DNA of 64,000 nt, taken from NCBI GenBank assembly GCA_022393335.1, contig JAJEKB010021193.1:1296680-1360679 (forward strand). Reading direction: 5' to 3'. The stretch is from Macrotrachela quadricornifera. Taxonomy: Eukaryota > Rotifera > Eurotatoria > Philodinida > Philodinidae. The notes below the pieces were generated by a model that was given only the letters and a program-made list of their open reading frames with translations, was not told where the DNA came from and did no database searches. Shown in pieces: positions 46,145-57,639 of the stretch. Position numbers and translations under genes: made by a program. Numbering within the stretch: position 1 is the stretch's first letter; each line of letters begins with the position of its first letter.

Positions 46145-47310
46145 TTGGATTTCTTGTTTGGATTTTCCCGGCGCTTTCACTTTTCTGATGCTCCACCCGG
46201 GAAAGGACCATGTGACAGGATGGCAGCTGTTATAGAAGCAAATACTTGCCGATTCATCAATGAAAAAAACGGTTGTGTTACTAACTCAGACTTTGCCAAT
46301 GCAGCTAAGTCAACTCAATATACAATCGTGAGAGTATGTCGCTTGGCTCAGCTATCTATTCTAATGAAGAAGAGATGGTCTGGAGCTGAATGTTTTAATA
46401 ATATCGGATATGAGTTAGTGTCAAATGGAGACAGTAATGAGCAAAAGACAACAGGCGAGGAAATAATGGTGACTGTTCGTTGAGCATTTAGGATAGGTGT
46501 TGATAAAACAATCTTGTAGTCAAAGTTGAATGTGTCCAGTAGCGATAGTGTTCGGATTGAAACTATTATTCAGCACAATAACCAAAAAAAGAATTATTGA
46601 GATGGTCCAACAATGAATGAAAAAACAAATAGCACCTTGATTGATAAGGAACCAATGGATATCGACGATAATGAGCAAACTGATAAGCGTCCTTCGAGAT
46701 TTATTACGTTTGATCGTCGTGAACCCCACTGTGCCATGCAGTACCATCGTACAGATTGACTTCGCGCACATCTATTGGTTGGTGCTCATCGATTTATCGA
46801 TCGTCCCTAGTCATTTTTGGATAAGACTGCTCTAATGTATAAAGACACACTGGAAAGTGATTATCCCCCAAAAAAAGTACCGCCCTTACCTATTGCTAAT
46901 ACCATCAGAAGACACCAGTGCAACGCTCTTATTTAAGTCAAAAATACGAGGAGGACAAAGCATCGGGTGCAAAATAAGATCCTGCTGTGGTAGCCCAAGT
47001 AAGTTTATTTTATTTATTCAGTGATAGTATGAGTATCTCACTGTTTATTTTAATTGAAATCTAGCATATGGAAACAGCGAAGAAAAATGGAAGGTTTATG
47101 TTTGAGCTAGAGCAATTTCTGACTGCTTCTCAGATCAAGTAACTAAAACAGAAACATGAACACAATTTTATTTTACACTTTCCGATAAGATCCTACTTCT
47201 CTTGAATAACACGTGAACGTTGAAGAGATAACAATAGCTTTCAGATGGCGCTTTCTACATCTCGAACTTTCGGTGACGACGAGGAAGATGAAAATAATCA
47301 AGATTGATTT
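46145..47310 (+). pseudogene. Broken copy of a multicopy animal gene, possibly transposon-derived
   Basis: The first piece (46145-46480) reads FHFSDAPPGKGPCDRMAAVI and then a block with FINEKNGCVTNSDFANAAKS and GAECFNNIGYEL. This order (GKGPCDR, then N-E-x-N-x-C-T, then F-N-N-I-x-Y-E) is familiar to me from uncharacterised multicopy proteins of many animals, often near zinc fingers. A stop follows at about 46481. Later pieces read LLLIPSEDTSATLLFKSKI, then K-Y-E-E-D-K, a stop, and DPAVVAQ. A GTAAGT...CTAG intron (46998-47063) joins these to METAKKNGRFMF and EQFLTASQIK with a stop, which matches the C-terminal end of that family. No ATG opens the first piece. At least three stops or frame changes make it non-functional. 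Confidence 0.55.
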
Positions 47311-48761
47311 TGATATAACAGCTGCTTCCTCCGAAGCCTGCACACTGCTCAATCAAGCCATTCATATTCTCCATAAGGATATCATAGTATTCCATTTTAT
47401 CAATTTCATGTTTTATCAACTCTCCATCTCATCTATTCTTTTCTATTCTATTTGTAGCATCTATATTGCTTAAATTCTTACATTCACTGATTAGCCATCA
47501 CATTTCTGAACACAAAATTAGACAAAAAGATTCCCTTAATCTGACAATGGTTGTGAAATTAACACTTTTGCCAAACAGAGAAGAATTTCGTTTCTAATTA
47601 CTGAATGCAACTTGAAATTATGTATATATGAGATATCAGTATTCGTTTCGAGAGAAAAGAAACGATTGGAAATGTTCTGCTATGGTTATAGTCGTCGTAC
47701 CACCTAGCTTTTGTCATTTTACTGATGAAGAACAGAGGTGACCACGACTTCTGGTTCGTATCCACAATGATCGCAGAATATCTATACTAAAATCGGCAGA
47801 AGCATCGCAAATTAATTGATGATCCATCAAGATTATACGTGAAAGTTCCTATAAACATACTAAAAACTTCTGAGTGGACAAGTTTCTCATAAGATTCTGA
47901 ACACTTATCCAGCATTTTAGAAGCAACGTTTTTGTATGAAAAGATGCGTCTTTTCACGCTCTACAACATATCAAAACATTTGCTTTAAGCTCTCTGAAAA
48001 AAGTATTCAAATGATAGCAAAGAACGGGTAAATGTGGTGTTGAACATACTAAAAAACTCGCCATTTTACCTGTATTAAAGAGGTTCAAAGTAGTTTGGTC
48101 AATATAATAAGATAGAAAATAGTCTAGTTTTGTAGAGCCAATTTTGTTCTATTGACTGATGTATGATGGTAATACTTTCGATTAAGTTTTTATGAGACAG
48201 ATGTATGAAAGAAAAATTTGAGGTGCGAAAATCCGAAAAAAGCATTTTTCGAGAGAGCTGAAAATTTGCACATTGGATTAACTTTTTGTGCTCTTTCAAA
48301 TGACACATTCTATTTTTTAAGTCAAAAACTTGCGGCAATTAAGTTGGGTGGTGATCTCATGGACGCTCTCTTAATTTTGATTCACTTGTTTCTTTTACGT
48401 ATTTTTAAGGAATTCATTATTTTTTTTTCTTTTTTGTCTATGAATGAAATAAAAACCAGGTCGGTTTTCGATGCAAAAAGGTATACTCATGCAGGACTCT
48501 AATTGTGAATTACGAGTTCTGTTTCATTATTTCGGACGATTCGTATGAAACATAATCTAGAAATAGAATTCTTGTGTAACAATAAGATTTTAACTAAATA
48601 AGAAATTTTAATAAGTCTTTCGTACTTATTGAGACGTATTCATGTGAATGCAAATATTTGACTTCATTTGTGATTTCGTAGACAAATGATGATTTTATTA
48701 TTTATGTTTAAACTCTTTTATTTATAATAAAAAATTCATCCCCACCCTCAAGTATAGCCTT
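47311..48761. other. Intergenic, one copy of the GATGC module
   Basis: No gene was seen. At 47941-47966 the words AAGATGCG and CACGCTCTACAAC recur, as in the interior of the fold-back elements. A small inverted pair ACGGGTAAATG / CATTTTACCTGT lies at about 48026-48081. Confidence 0.35.
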
Positions 48762-49895
48762 CTAACTACCCTGTTTTTCGCCACCAGTAATAAGAACTTT
48801 GCCTGATTTGAGCATAGTTGCGGTATGAGAAGCACGTGTTAATGAGAGTTTTGCAGCAGCAGTCCATGTGCCTGTTGATGGATCATATATTTCCGAACTG
48901 TCAAGATAACCTGTATATCCATAACCAGCAGTAGCAAGAATTTTTCCTGATTTGAGCATAGTTGTAGTATGAGAAGAACGTTCTTCTGTCATACTAGTAA
49001 TAGTTTTCCATTTGGTCGTTGATGGATCATATATTTCACAGCTAGCTAAAAAGTTTGCATCTCCTACACCACCAGTGACAAGAACGTCACCCGAATTGAG
49101 CAGAATTGAAGTATGACGTGCACGTGGTGTTACCATACTTCCAACAGTATCCCATTGGTCTGTTGTTGGATCATAGATTTCCGTAGTGCCCGAATACTTA
49201 GCTAATTCGATGCCAGCAATAACAAGAACTTTGTTCGACTTAAGCGTAGTTGCAGTAGTAGAATAACGCGCTCTTGGCCCCATGCTTTTAAGTGTGCTCC
49301 ACTGGCCCGTTGTTGGATCATATATTTGAGAACTATCTGCATCACTCGTGATAAGTACTTTCCCTGAATCGAGTAAAGTTGCAGTATGACCAGAACGTGC
49401 TCCTGTCATGTTGGCAGTGGGAGTCCATTTATTTGTTAATGGATCATATATTTCACAACTTTTTAGATCACCGTTTATGTCAAAGGAGCTACCACCAGTA
49501 ACAAGAACTTGACCCGATTTGAGTAATGTTGCAGTATGAAAACCTCGAGGTATTGACATGCTCGCAGCATTGTGCCATTGCTCGGTTGTTACATCATATA
49601 TTTCACATGTAGCCGTGTAACCAGTATATCCTCCACTGCCACAAACAAGAACATTTCCAGAATTGAGTAGAGTTGCAGTATGAAATATATGTGTTCTTGA
49701 CATGCTTCCAGTAGTAGTCCATTGATTTACTGATGGATCATATATTTCACTAGTAAGTATATCATTGCGTGATTTTTCACCACCCGTGGTTACTCTAAGA
49801 TGAAACGAAGCTAGTATTCACCTTCACTACTATAAAAATATTTTTTCTTATACTTACATCCATATAAATAATGAAAACACAATAAAATAATTCAT
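48762..49895 (-). CDS. Secreted seven-bladed Kelch propeller, bacterial-like, two exons
   Basis: Exon 1 is 49858-49895 (38 nt) and exon 2 is 48762-49794. The 63-bp intron starts GTAAGTAT and ends ATCTTAG. Joined, the frame gives 356 residues beginning MNYFIVFSLFIWI, a signal peptide, so the protein is probably secreted. The rest is seven repeats of about 50 residues. Each has an H-T-A-T-x-L-x-S-G-x-V-L-V-T-G-G strand pair and an E-I-Y-D-P-x-T-x-x-W strand. There are seven copies of each half. The protein begins with the second half of a blade and ends (GGEKQGS) with the first half, so the ring would close by pairing the termini. Repeats of this HTATLL/IYDP type are typical of bacterial Kelch proteins, and acquisition from bacteria is an inference. 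A shorter reading starting at the ATG at 49703 would lose the first half-blade. Function is unknown; carbohydrate or protein binding is usual for the fold. Confidence 0.85.
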
Positions 49896-51325
49896 TTTAA
49901 TTATCTAATAAATGTACACTATTATAAAAAGATTCAAAATGAAATAAAACTAAGCAAAACAAAAACTATTTCAATCCTTTTGATAATGACATATGCAATA
50001 AAAGTATGTCATCTTTCAATTTTCTCAGATTGATGATATGCATTTTCTTTTATAAAAGAAATTTCATTGTTCTTGAAATAGATAAAAATAATGATAATAG
50101 ATAAAGCTATTCACTTCAAGGACAAGAGAATAATATGTTCTTTATCAGAATTATGTTTTATAAAATTTGAAATAATCGTAGCGCTCTTGAAGGCAAAAAT
50201 AGATAACAATTGAAGTAAAACATCGTCACTATTAGATGGTATTTTTTTTTACAACGATGACTTAGCTGTTTTAGATGTGCAGTTTTTCGATCAAACAAAA
50301 TCTAAATCATCCATGATGAAGCAGTTTAACTCTTTGTTGGTGCGGTTTTTTTTGCCAACATCACATTCTTTGCACTGGTATTTTGTATATTTGACTGATT
50401 CTTCATCTTTTTTTTTATGCGAGCATACTCATGGACATCTACTATAATATAGCATTTGAAGACTTAAGGGTACTCTCTAATATTACTGTTGAAGAGCGAA
50501 TGGATAGTTTCATAGACTAAATTGCTTAAAATGGTACAGTTCGTTCAACTGAACTTTTTAAGCAAATTATTAGTTCATTTCAATGGGGTTTGTCAACTTG
50601 GAATGGTCGACCTCTACTCAAAGAATATAGTCAAATCTGCTGCTATCTTTTCTTACAGTAAAATTGTCATGACACATGCCAGTAATGTCGTTGCATCAAT
50701 GAATCCAAGATGTTTACCAATTATCAATTTAAAGAGAGAAAAAAGAAATTATTAATTATCGAAGCAAACAAAAAATTGAAAAGACGCGTTTAAACGCTGC
50801 AAACGAGAACCGTCATTGTAAATTATTTACGTTCAAAATAAAAACGCATTATTTTTAAATTTCAGAAAATTTGAGACACAAAAGCATGTTTTCGCCGTTT
50901 TCACGTTCTAAAGGTGAAAATTAAACTAATATGTGCGTAAATCATGTGACAGATGATTCCTTTCTTGATTGTTAGAAAAAAAAAAAAATTGTGAAAATTT
51001 AACAGTAATTTTTTTTGTTGCATTCTACTGTATATATAAAAGCAGCAAGTTTCCTTCCTGTTTAACACTCACTTTTTGTTAAAATAGTGGCAGATGTACA
51101 GTTAGTTTTGACGTAGATAAATGACGTACAAGAAATGTTTTGAAATCTTTTACATAGGATGCAAAGCAAACTTTTCTAATTAACATTAGTCGTGATTTTT
51201 CTTAGTAATAACATTGTTAATCAGCTTTTTCTAAAATAAATACAAATATTTTAATAAAAAGAAAATATAAAGCGCCTCTACATTTTTCATATAATATTCA
51301 CTGAAAAGTTTTGAAGAACTACGCA
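49896..51325. other. Intergenic between Kelch and receptor genes
   Basis: No supported gene. At about 50535-50660 (plus) a frame without start reads FKQIISSFQWGLSTWNGRPL and looks protein-like, but it ends in stops and matches nothing I know. The two genes are transcribed away from each other, so both promoters must lie here. No promoter motif is clear. Confidence 0.35.
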
Positions 51326-54300
51326 ATGTTATACATGAAAAATTTTCTTTGTTTCATTCTATTACGAATGATGATTGCTTCGCCTCAAATCAATCTTCAT
51401 CTTACAGATTGGGTAAGTGAGAAAAATAAAAATGATGATATTGGATTTCAACATGATTGTCTTCATGTTGCTGTCTCAAATAAAAAAAATATTGATCTTC
51501 ATGAAATTATCTCTTATTGTTTAACTGACTTGCCATCAAAATGGAATATTCAAGAAAACAATTTTGATCAAAAGTTTACTTTTGCTGAACTTTCCAAACA
51601 AAATATTACTAGTCAGCAATTATACATTTGGTCAGCACCTATGGATGTAATTGAACGTTATCAACTCTATTTAAATCAACCTTCTAATTCAAATGAAACA
51701 CAATTATTTTACAATTGTACATTACCAAGATTTGGTCCATTATGTCAATATGAATTGGATATTTATGAACATAATTCTTCATCATTGAATCAAATCATTC
51801 ATAACTTTTATCAAAATCGTTATGATCCCATCAATTTGACATGTTATGTACATTTAAAATGTAATCGTGGTTCTACATTATCATGTCTTGATTGGACTGA
51901 AATATGTAATGGATATATTGATTGTTTAAATGATGGAGTTGATGAAGAAAATTGTTGGCAAATTGAAATTCATCAATGTGAAAAAGATGAACATCGATGT
52001 AATAATGGACAATGTATACATGAAATATTTTTCAAAGATAATAGAGACACTTTCGAATGTCTTGATCGATCAGATGAGCTTGGAAATTCAGGCAGAGTTC
52101 CTAGCTATATCGATGATGAACCGGGATTTGCCCAAGAAGATATCATATGTTTTATGAAGTACTTCAAGTTCTTCATGCAATATACAACTTCATGTGTAAT
52201 TAAACGTGATACTCTACTTATGCAAATGATGTTTGTGGATAAACCAAGCTCAATAAATGAAACATGTTGGTTAGCATCTAAATGTCACTTTGAGATTGAA
52301 ATGTCTAACAGTCCAATATGTGGTCATGTTTGTCGTAATCAGCTATGCCAACAAATAATCAACGAGACTTGTCCGGATATATACTTTATAAGAGATGAAG
52401 CACTAGCTTTTGGTCATATCTACTTTGCATATCTTAAGAATGCTACTATTAATCGTCCTTCTCGTCATCCACCTCAATATATATGTTATAATGATCAGCT
52501 TTGTGGTGGATTTTATTCCAACAGATCATTATTAATCTTCAATAATATGACATGTCGTAAGCCAGAAGATTTTCCATTGACTTACTTCGTAACAGGAAGA
52601 GGCACGTGGCAAGATACTCATCTTAAAAATTTATATGACAAGTTACATCAGTGCAATACAATTATTCACAATCAATCATCAGTTTGTAATAGTTCGATGA
52701 TGTATCAATGTATTAATTCATCAAAATGTATCTCAATACGTCGTCTTTGTGATGATGTAATCGATTGTGATTACAAAGATGATGAACAATGTTCTTTAAT
52801 CAATGGAACTTGTTCTATAACAACAACATCAGAAAATCTTTTCAAATGTACGAAGAAAAATATATGTATTTCTTTACAACGAATCAATGATGGAACATGT
52901 GATTGCGAAAAGGATGAATATGGGTTATGCGAAGATGAAATTACTAATCATGCTTATATTAGAAAACATATTTCATTTCCAACAATTTGTGATGGTTTTA
53001 CAGAACTAGCACCTGTCTTCATTGATGGACGAAATGAAACTGATGAAACTGAATGTCAATATTGGATATGCAATAATATTTATACAAGATGTGATGGTTT
53101 TTTGAATTGTTTTAATGGAGAAGATGAAATTGATTGTAATTCATCAATATTACTAAAATGTCCACTTTATCATCATAGGTGTGTCTCACCCGATACATAT
53201 CAACTTACATGTTTATCCATTGAAAAAATTAATGATGGCAATATCGATTGTATAGGTGCTACTGATGAACCAAAATTGTGTCGATTGAATGAATATCAAT
53301 TAGAACCTCGTAATTTTTATTGTAAAAATGATACCATTCAACTTTGTATACAATCTACTCATTTATGTGATAGTACGAAGAATTGTGCACAAGGAGATGA
53401 TGAACATTTTTGTGATCAAACTCGAAATAACAAACAATTTGATTCTATATGTCTTGAACGGAATGAAATGAATCGAACTGATGTTGAAAAATTCCTTTGC
53501 GGACGACTTGATGATATGAAGAAACCACAAATTGCAAATTTTATTATTGATAAATCAATTCAATCAGTCAATCAATTAACTGTTGAAGATAAGAATATAT
53601 ATCCTTCTATTATTTCAACTACTCATCAATATACACAACGTTGTCATCGTGGTCTTCCTTTACAAGTTTGGTTAAACAATAATCAAAATCTGACTAGTGA
53701 AACATGTCTTTGTCCACCTAGTTTTTATGGTAGTATGTGTCAATATCAAAATCAACGAGTTAGTCTTACCATAAAATTTCAAACATATTCGGATTCTAGA
53801 CGAACATTATTTGCATTGATTGTTTTACTTATTGATGATAGTAATCAACGAATAATTCATTCATATGAACAATTAACTTATCTTTATACTCAATATTGTC
53901 GAACTAAATTCAATATTTATTTACTTTATTCAACTCGACCAAAACTTCTTACAAATAATTATTCTATCCATATTGATATATATGAAAAAATATCATTTAA
54001 ATATCGTGGAAGTTTTTTTATACCACTCAACTATAGTTTTTTACCTGTCAATCGTAATGCTGCTCAATTTAATATTCCACGTTCAAGTGATAATATCGAA
54101 CGTTGTTCCGATCTGTCATGTGTACATGGTCATTGTTTTAGATATATGAATGGTTTAAAAGATACTAGTTTTTGTCAATGTGATCAAGAATGGTCGGGAA
54201 AATATTGTACTATTCATAATAAATGCATGTGTTCATCTGATTCATTATGTATTGGTGTTTCAGCAAACAATCGATCTATTTGTATTTGTCCAATTAATAA

Positions 54301-56077
54301 ATGGGGTTCTCTTTGTCTTCTTCAAAGTACAATCTGTCAATCTAATCAAAATATCTCATGTCAAAATAATGGTCAATGCATACCTATTAATGAAAATATT
54401 GTATCTAATAAAAAATTTATCTGTAATTGTCAAAATGGCTTTAATGGAGAAAGATGTGAAATAAGTGATAATAAACTTATTGTTTCATTTCATAAAAATA
54501 TAACTTTACCAGAATCAATACTTGTTCATTTCATTCGAGTGGTTGATAGTGTTCAACCTGAAAATGGTTCTACTTTCAAAACTATTCCTTTCAATCAAAA
54601 TTCAGTTACTATTCGATGGTCAAGACCATTTCACATTGCCTTTGTTGAACTTTTCAGTAATCAATATTATTTGATAACTGTACAAAAGACTTACAATCAA
54701 TCGGGAACTATTATTCGTTCAATCAATCCATCAGATCGTTGTGAACATATAAGTGAAATTTTCAATGAAACTATTGTTAAATTTCATCTTATTCGTCGAA
54801 TTAAATATTATCATCTAGCATGTCAAAGACAATCATCATCATTATTGTCTTGTTTTTATGATGATAATCATTTCTGTTTATGTAATCATTATGATGATCA
54901 ACATGTGGCCAACTGTTTCGAATTTAATTCTTCAATTAAACATGATTGTTTTGGTGAAAGTAATTGTGAAAATAATGCCCAATGTTTACAAGATAGATCC
55001 ACTTGTCCACAAACATCAATGTGTGTTTGTCCACCATGTTTTTATGGAAAACGATGTCAATTTAGTTCAAGTTTATTTGGTCTTTCACTTGATGCTATTT
55101 TAGGTTATTACATTAAACCACATGTCAATATGAAACATCAACCTTCAATTGTTAAAGTAAGCGTTGCATTGACAGCAATTATAATTGTAGTGGGTCTTAT
55201 CAATGGTGTTTTATCGCTGATTACTTTTATAAATAAAGAACCACGTAAAGTTGGTTGTGGTTTATATTTATTTGGATCGTCAATTACTACTTTATTTACT
55301 ATAATTATATTTACACTTAAGTTTTTAATACTTATCATTACACAAATGACATACAATACCAATCGATCATTTCTCAAGTTTCAATGTCATTCACTTGACT
55401 TTTTATTGAGAATTTGTCTTAATATGGATCAATGGCTGAATGCATGTGTTGCGATGGAACGAGCATTTAATGTAATCAAAGGAGTTAATTTTAACAAAAA
55501 GAAAAGTAAACAAATAGCTAAATATATCATTGTTGTTCTTATTATTCTGAATATTAGTACAATTATTCATGATCCTATCCATCGACGTCTGTTAGATGAT
55601 GATAATGATGATGATGATAAAAAGCGTATCTGGTGCATTATAACTTATTCAACTAGTTTCCAGAGATACAATACATTTATTAATATATTTCATTTTTTTG
55701 CTCCATTTCTCATCAATGTTATTTCAGCTATCATAATTATTGTCATGACTGCTCGACAACGAACATCTATTGAAAAACGTAAACCTTATCAAAGAATATT
55801 GCGTGAACAAATTCAGCAACATCGTCAACTTCTCATTGCTCCAATTATTTTGATTATTCTTGCAGTTCCACGCCTAATCATTTCTTTTGTTTCGGGTTGT
55901 ATGAAACCAACTAGTAACTCATGGCTATTTCTTTTTGGATACTTTATTTCATTTATTCCACCTATGCTTACTTTCATTGTATTTGTTATTCCATCGAAAT
56001 TATATAAACAAGAATTTCAGAAGTCTGTCAAACAATATCGACAAACGCTACGGATGCGAAGTACAGTTCATTTTTGA
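51326..56077 (+). CDS. Giant LDLa/EGF-containing 7TM receptor
   Basis: One open frame from the ATG at 51326 encodes 1583 residues; a second ATG lies three codons on. A signal peptide (MKNFLCFILLRMMIAS) opens the protein. LDL-receptor class A modules with C-D-G-x-x-D-C and D-E-x-x-C calcium-site patterns lie at about residues 172-208, 218-260, 459-495, 507-540, 580-606, 612-650 and 665-700, some degenerate. EGF-like modules lie at about 772-810, 926-962, 967-998, 1005-1046 and 1209-1245 (for example CQNNGQC...CNCQNGFNGERC). A rhodopsin-like 7TM unit follows at about 1277-1560. Helix 3 ends V-A-M-E-R-A-F in place of D-R-Y, and helix 7 ends V-I-P-S-K-L-Y in place of N-P-x-x-Y. The whole 4.75 kb has no visible intron, which is unusual for an animal gene this size. 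It probably acts at the cell surface with an adhesive or ligand-binding ectodomain. Ligand unknown; gene intact. Confidence 0.9.
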   Translation: MLYMKNFLCFILLRMMIASPQINLHLTDWVSEKNKNDDIGFQHDCLHVAVSNKKNIDLHEIISYCLTDLPSKWNIQENNFDQKFTFAELSKQNITSQQLYIWSAPMDVIERYQLYLNQPSNSNETQLFYNCTLPRFGPLCQYELDIYEHNSSSLNQIIHNFYQNRYDPINLTCYVHLKCNRGSTLSCLDWTEICNGYIDCLNDGVDEENCWQIEIHQCEKDEHRCNNGQCIHEIFFKDNRDTFECLDRSDELGNSGRVPSYIDDEPGFAQEDIICFMKYFKFFMQYTTSCVIKRDTLLMQMMFVDKPSSINETCWLASKCHFEIEMSNSPICGHVCRNQLCQQIINETCPDIYFIRDEALAFGHIYFAYLKNATINRPSRHPPQYICYNDQLCGGFYSNRSLLIFNNMTCRKPEDFPLTYFVTGRGTWQDTHLKNLYDKLHQCNTIIHNQSSVCNSSMMYQCINSSKCISIRRLCDDVIDCDYKDDEQCSLINGTCSITTTSENLFKCTKKNICISLQRINDGTCDCEKDEYGLCEDEITNHAYIRKHISFPTICDGFTELAPVFIDGRNETDETECQYWICNNIYTRCDGFLNCFNGEDEIDCNSSILLKCPLYHHRCVSPDTYQLTCLSIEKINDGNIDCIGATDEPKLCRLNEYQLEPRNFYCKNDTIQLCIQSTHLCDSTKNCAQGDDEHFCDQTRNNKQFDSICLERNEMNRTDVEKFLCGRLDDMKKPQIANFIIDKSIQSVNQLTVEDKNIYPSIISTTHQYTQRCHRGLPLQVWLNNNQNLTSETCLCPPSFYGSMCQYQNQRVSLTIKFQTYSDSRRTLFALIVLLIDDSNQRIIHSYEQLTYLYTQYCRTKFNIYLLYSTRPKLLTNNYSIHIDIYEKISFKYRGSFFIPLNYSFLPVNRNAAQFNIPRSSDNIERCSDLSCVHGHCFRYMNGLKDTSFCQCDQEWSGKYCTIHNKCMCSSDSLCIGVSANNRSICICPINKWGSLCLLQSTICQSNQNISCQNNGQCIPINENIVSNKKFICNCQNGFNGERCEISDNKLIVSFHKNITLPESILVHFIRVVDSVQPENGSTFKTIPFNQNSVTIRWSRPFHIAFVELFSNQYYLITVQKTYNQSGTIIRSINPSDRCEHISEIFNETIVKFHLIRRIKYYHLACQRQSSSLLSCFYDDNHFCLCNHYDDQHVANCFEFNSSIKHDCFGESNCENNAQCLQDRSTCPQTSMCVCPPCFYGKRCQFSSSLFGLSLDAILGYYIKPHVNMKHQPSIVKVSVALTAIIIVVGLINGVLSLITFINKEPRKVGCGLYLFGSSITTLFTIIIFTLKFLILIITQMTYNTNRSFLKFQCHSLDFLLRICLNMDQWLNACVAMERAFNVIKGVNFNKKKSKQIAKYIIVVLIILNISTIIHDPIHRRLLDDDNDDDDKKRIWCIITYSTSFQRYNTFINIFHFFAPFLINVISAIIIIVMTARQRTSIEKRKPYQRILREQIQQHRQLLIAPIILIILAVPRLIISFVSGCMKPTSNSWLFLFGYFISFIPPMLTFIVFVIPSKLYKQEFQKSVKQYRQTLRMRSTVHF

Positions 56078-57639
56078 AAGGTTAGTATGAAAAAAGAAAC
56101 TTTTTTTTCGCTGGAAACTAGTCATAGACTATCAAAGAAAGCAAATCTGTATGTAGACTTGAAGTGATATTTTCCCAAGTTATAAGCAAGGTGTCTTATT
56201 CTTGAGCCAATCATTCTCACATAAGATATCAAACAATATTTGACTGTAGAAAAAGAATAAAATAGATGTAATTACTACTGTTATTATTTATTTACCCTCG
56301 AACCCTAAAAAGTCCTAAAGAGACATCAAATTTAAGAGAAACAGAAAAAAGAAAATGTATGCCGCGAGAAATTACTTGAGGGTGGAAGAAGTATACTATG
56401 TACTTCTCTACTCTTATTTTATTACCAATGTTGACTCTTTTGTCTCACGGTCGCTCTGAAGAGGTTCATTCTTCTATTCGAATGTTCACGTTATGTAAGT
56501 ACAAATCATAAATGAAGAACAAGCAATGAGAAGTACTTTTAAACATCTCGACTAAGTATGCATCGATGCCAGATTTGGTCGGTATCCGATAAGGCATGTG
56601 CCGATCTGAGGGAGTCAGCAGGGATTCTCTTTCAACCAAACAAATTGGAGAAAAGATTTTCTCCTCTACTATAAGGATATAACAGGGCGTAGTCCGCGCC
56701 GATGTAGGAGTTATCAAGGGTCCGAACAATAGCATGTTTTCTATTTGCAATAACCAAGTTCGAGCATTAATGTGCAGAAAAACAGACGAAATAAAAAATG
56801 AATCCGAGTGATTCCAAGTGATTCTGCTGTCTGAAATCAAATGTTACCCTGCTTTGAGATCCTGTGGCTGTCTTCATATAACAGCCTTTGAGATCCTATG
56901 GGTACCACCCAGGGCTGCCAAGTGTACCCCATTTCGACTTTTGAGCTTTTCATACCATAAATTGATTTTTGACAGATATAAGTTGTGTTTATAACGAAGC
57001 TCACAGCTTTCATACAGTGCCATTCATAATGAACAATATTAGTGAGAAATTTGCCAATGATTATTAACATCTAAAGCTAATTTCTTATGCCTACTTAGTT
57101 TAATATTCTAAAGCATTTGCCGTAAGTGTTTTTAATCATGTGAAACATTTAAGAACAAATAGTCGAAGATCAATGTTAAGTGAAACTGTAACTGCTGAAT
57201 TTAAAATATAATTGAATTGTACGATGAAATGTGATGAGTTTTATGTATTTGTTCAAAATGAACGTGAATAAAGCTCATACGACCACCTGGGCTCTAAACG
57301 AACCCTAGACCGTTAACATTTTACTCAATTCTCTCAGAGTGGTAGATAAATTGCTCAACTTCTAGATATGCGTTGAAGAAGGTTAGTCTAACTTATTGAT
57401 GATATTTGTTTCTCCAATCGATCATCATTAATACAATAAAATATATCAAAATATTTATCAACGTGTTTTTTTCAGTTGGGATTAAAATAGACTCAAAGCT
57501 GATTACACAAATAATCGATGCGACATCATTTGAATTAATTCTTTGATGGATCGATTTATTTATACAAAATTCTATTTCAATGGACATTTTACACTAGTGA
57601 GTTATGTATTAAAGAGAAGTGAAACGGTGATTCTTCTTT
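56078..57639. other. Intergenic with a short direct repeat and an inverted motif
   Basis: Minus-strand frames at 56466-56840 and 56837-57070 are unrecognised. TTTGAGATCCTGTGG (about 56852) and TTTGAGATCCTATGG (about 56887) are direct repeats. CCAGGGCTGCCAAGTG at about 56911 is repeated in inverted form near 58776. Confidence 0.35.

Noticed and set aside
50522..50755. 77-codon plus-strand frame
   Set aside because: Another frame across the same DNA looks at least as protein-like, and neither has a start, family match or splice evidence.
54180..55377. Several frames of 75-95 codons inside the giant receptor gene
   Set aside because: They are out-of-frame or antisense readings of the receptor and have no independent signals.
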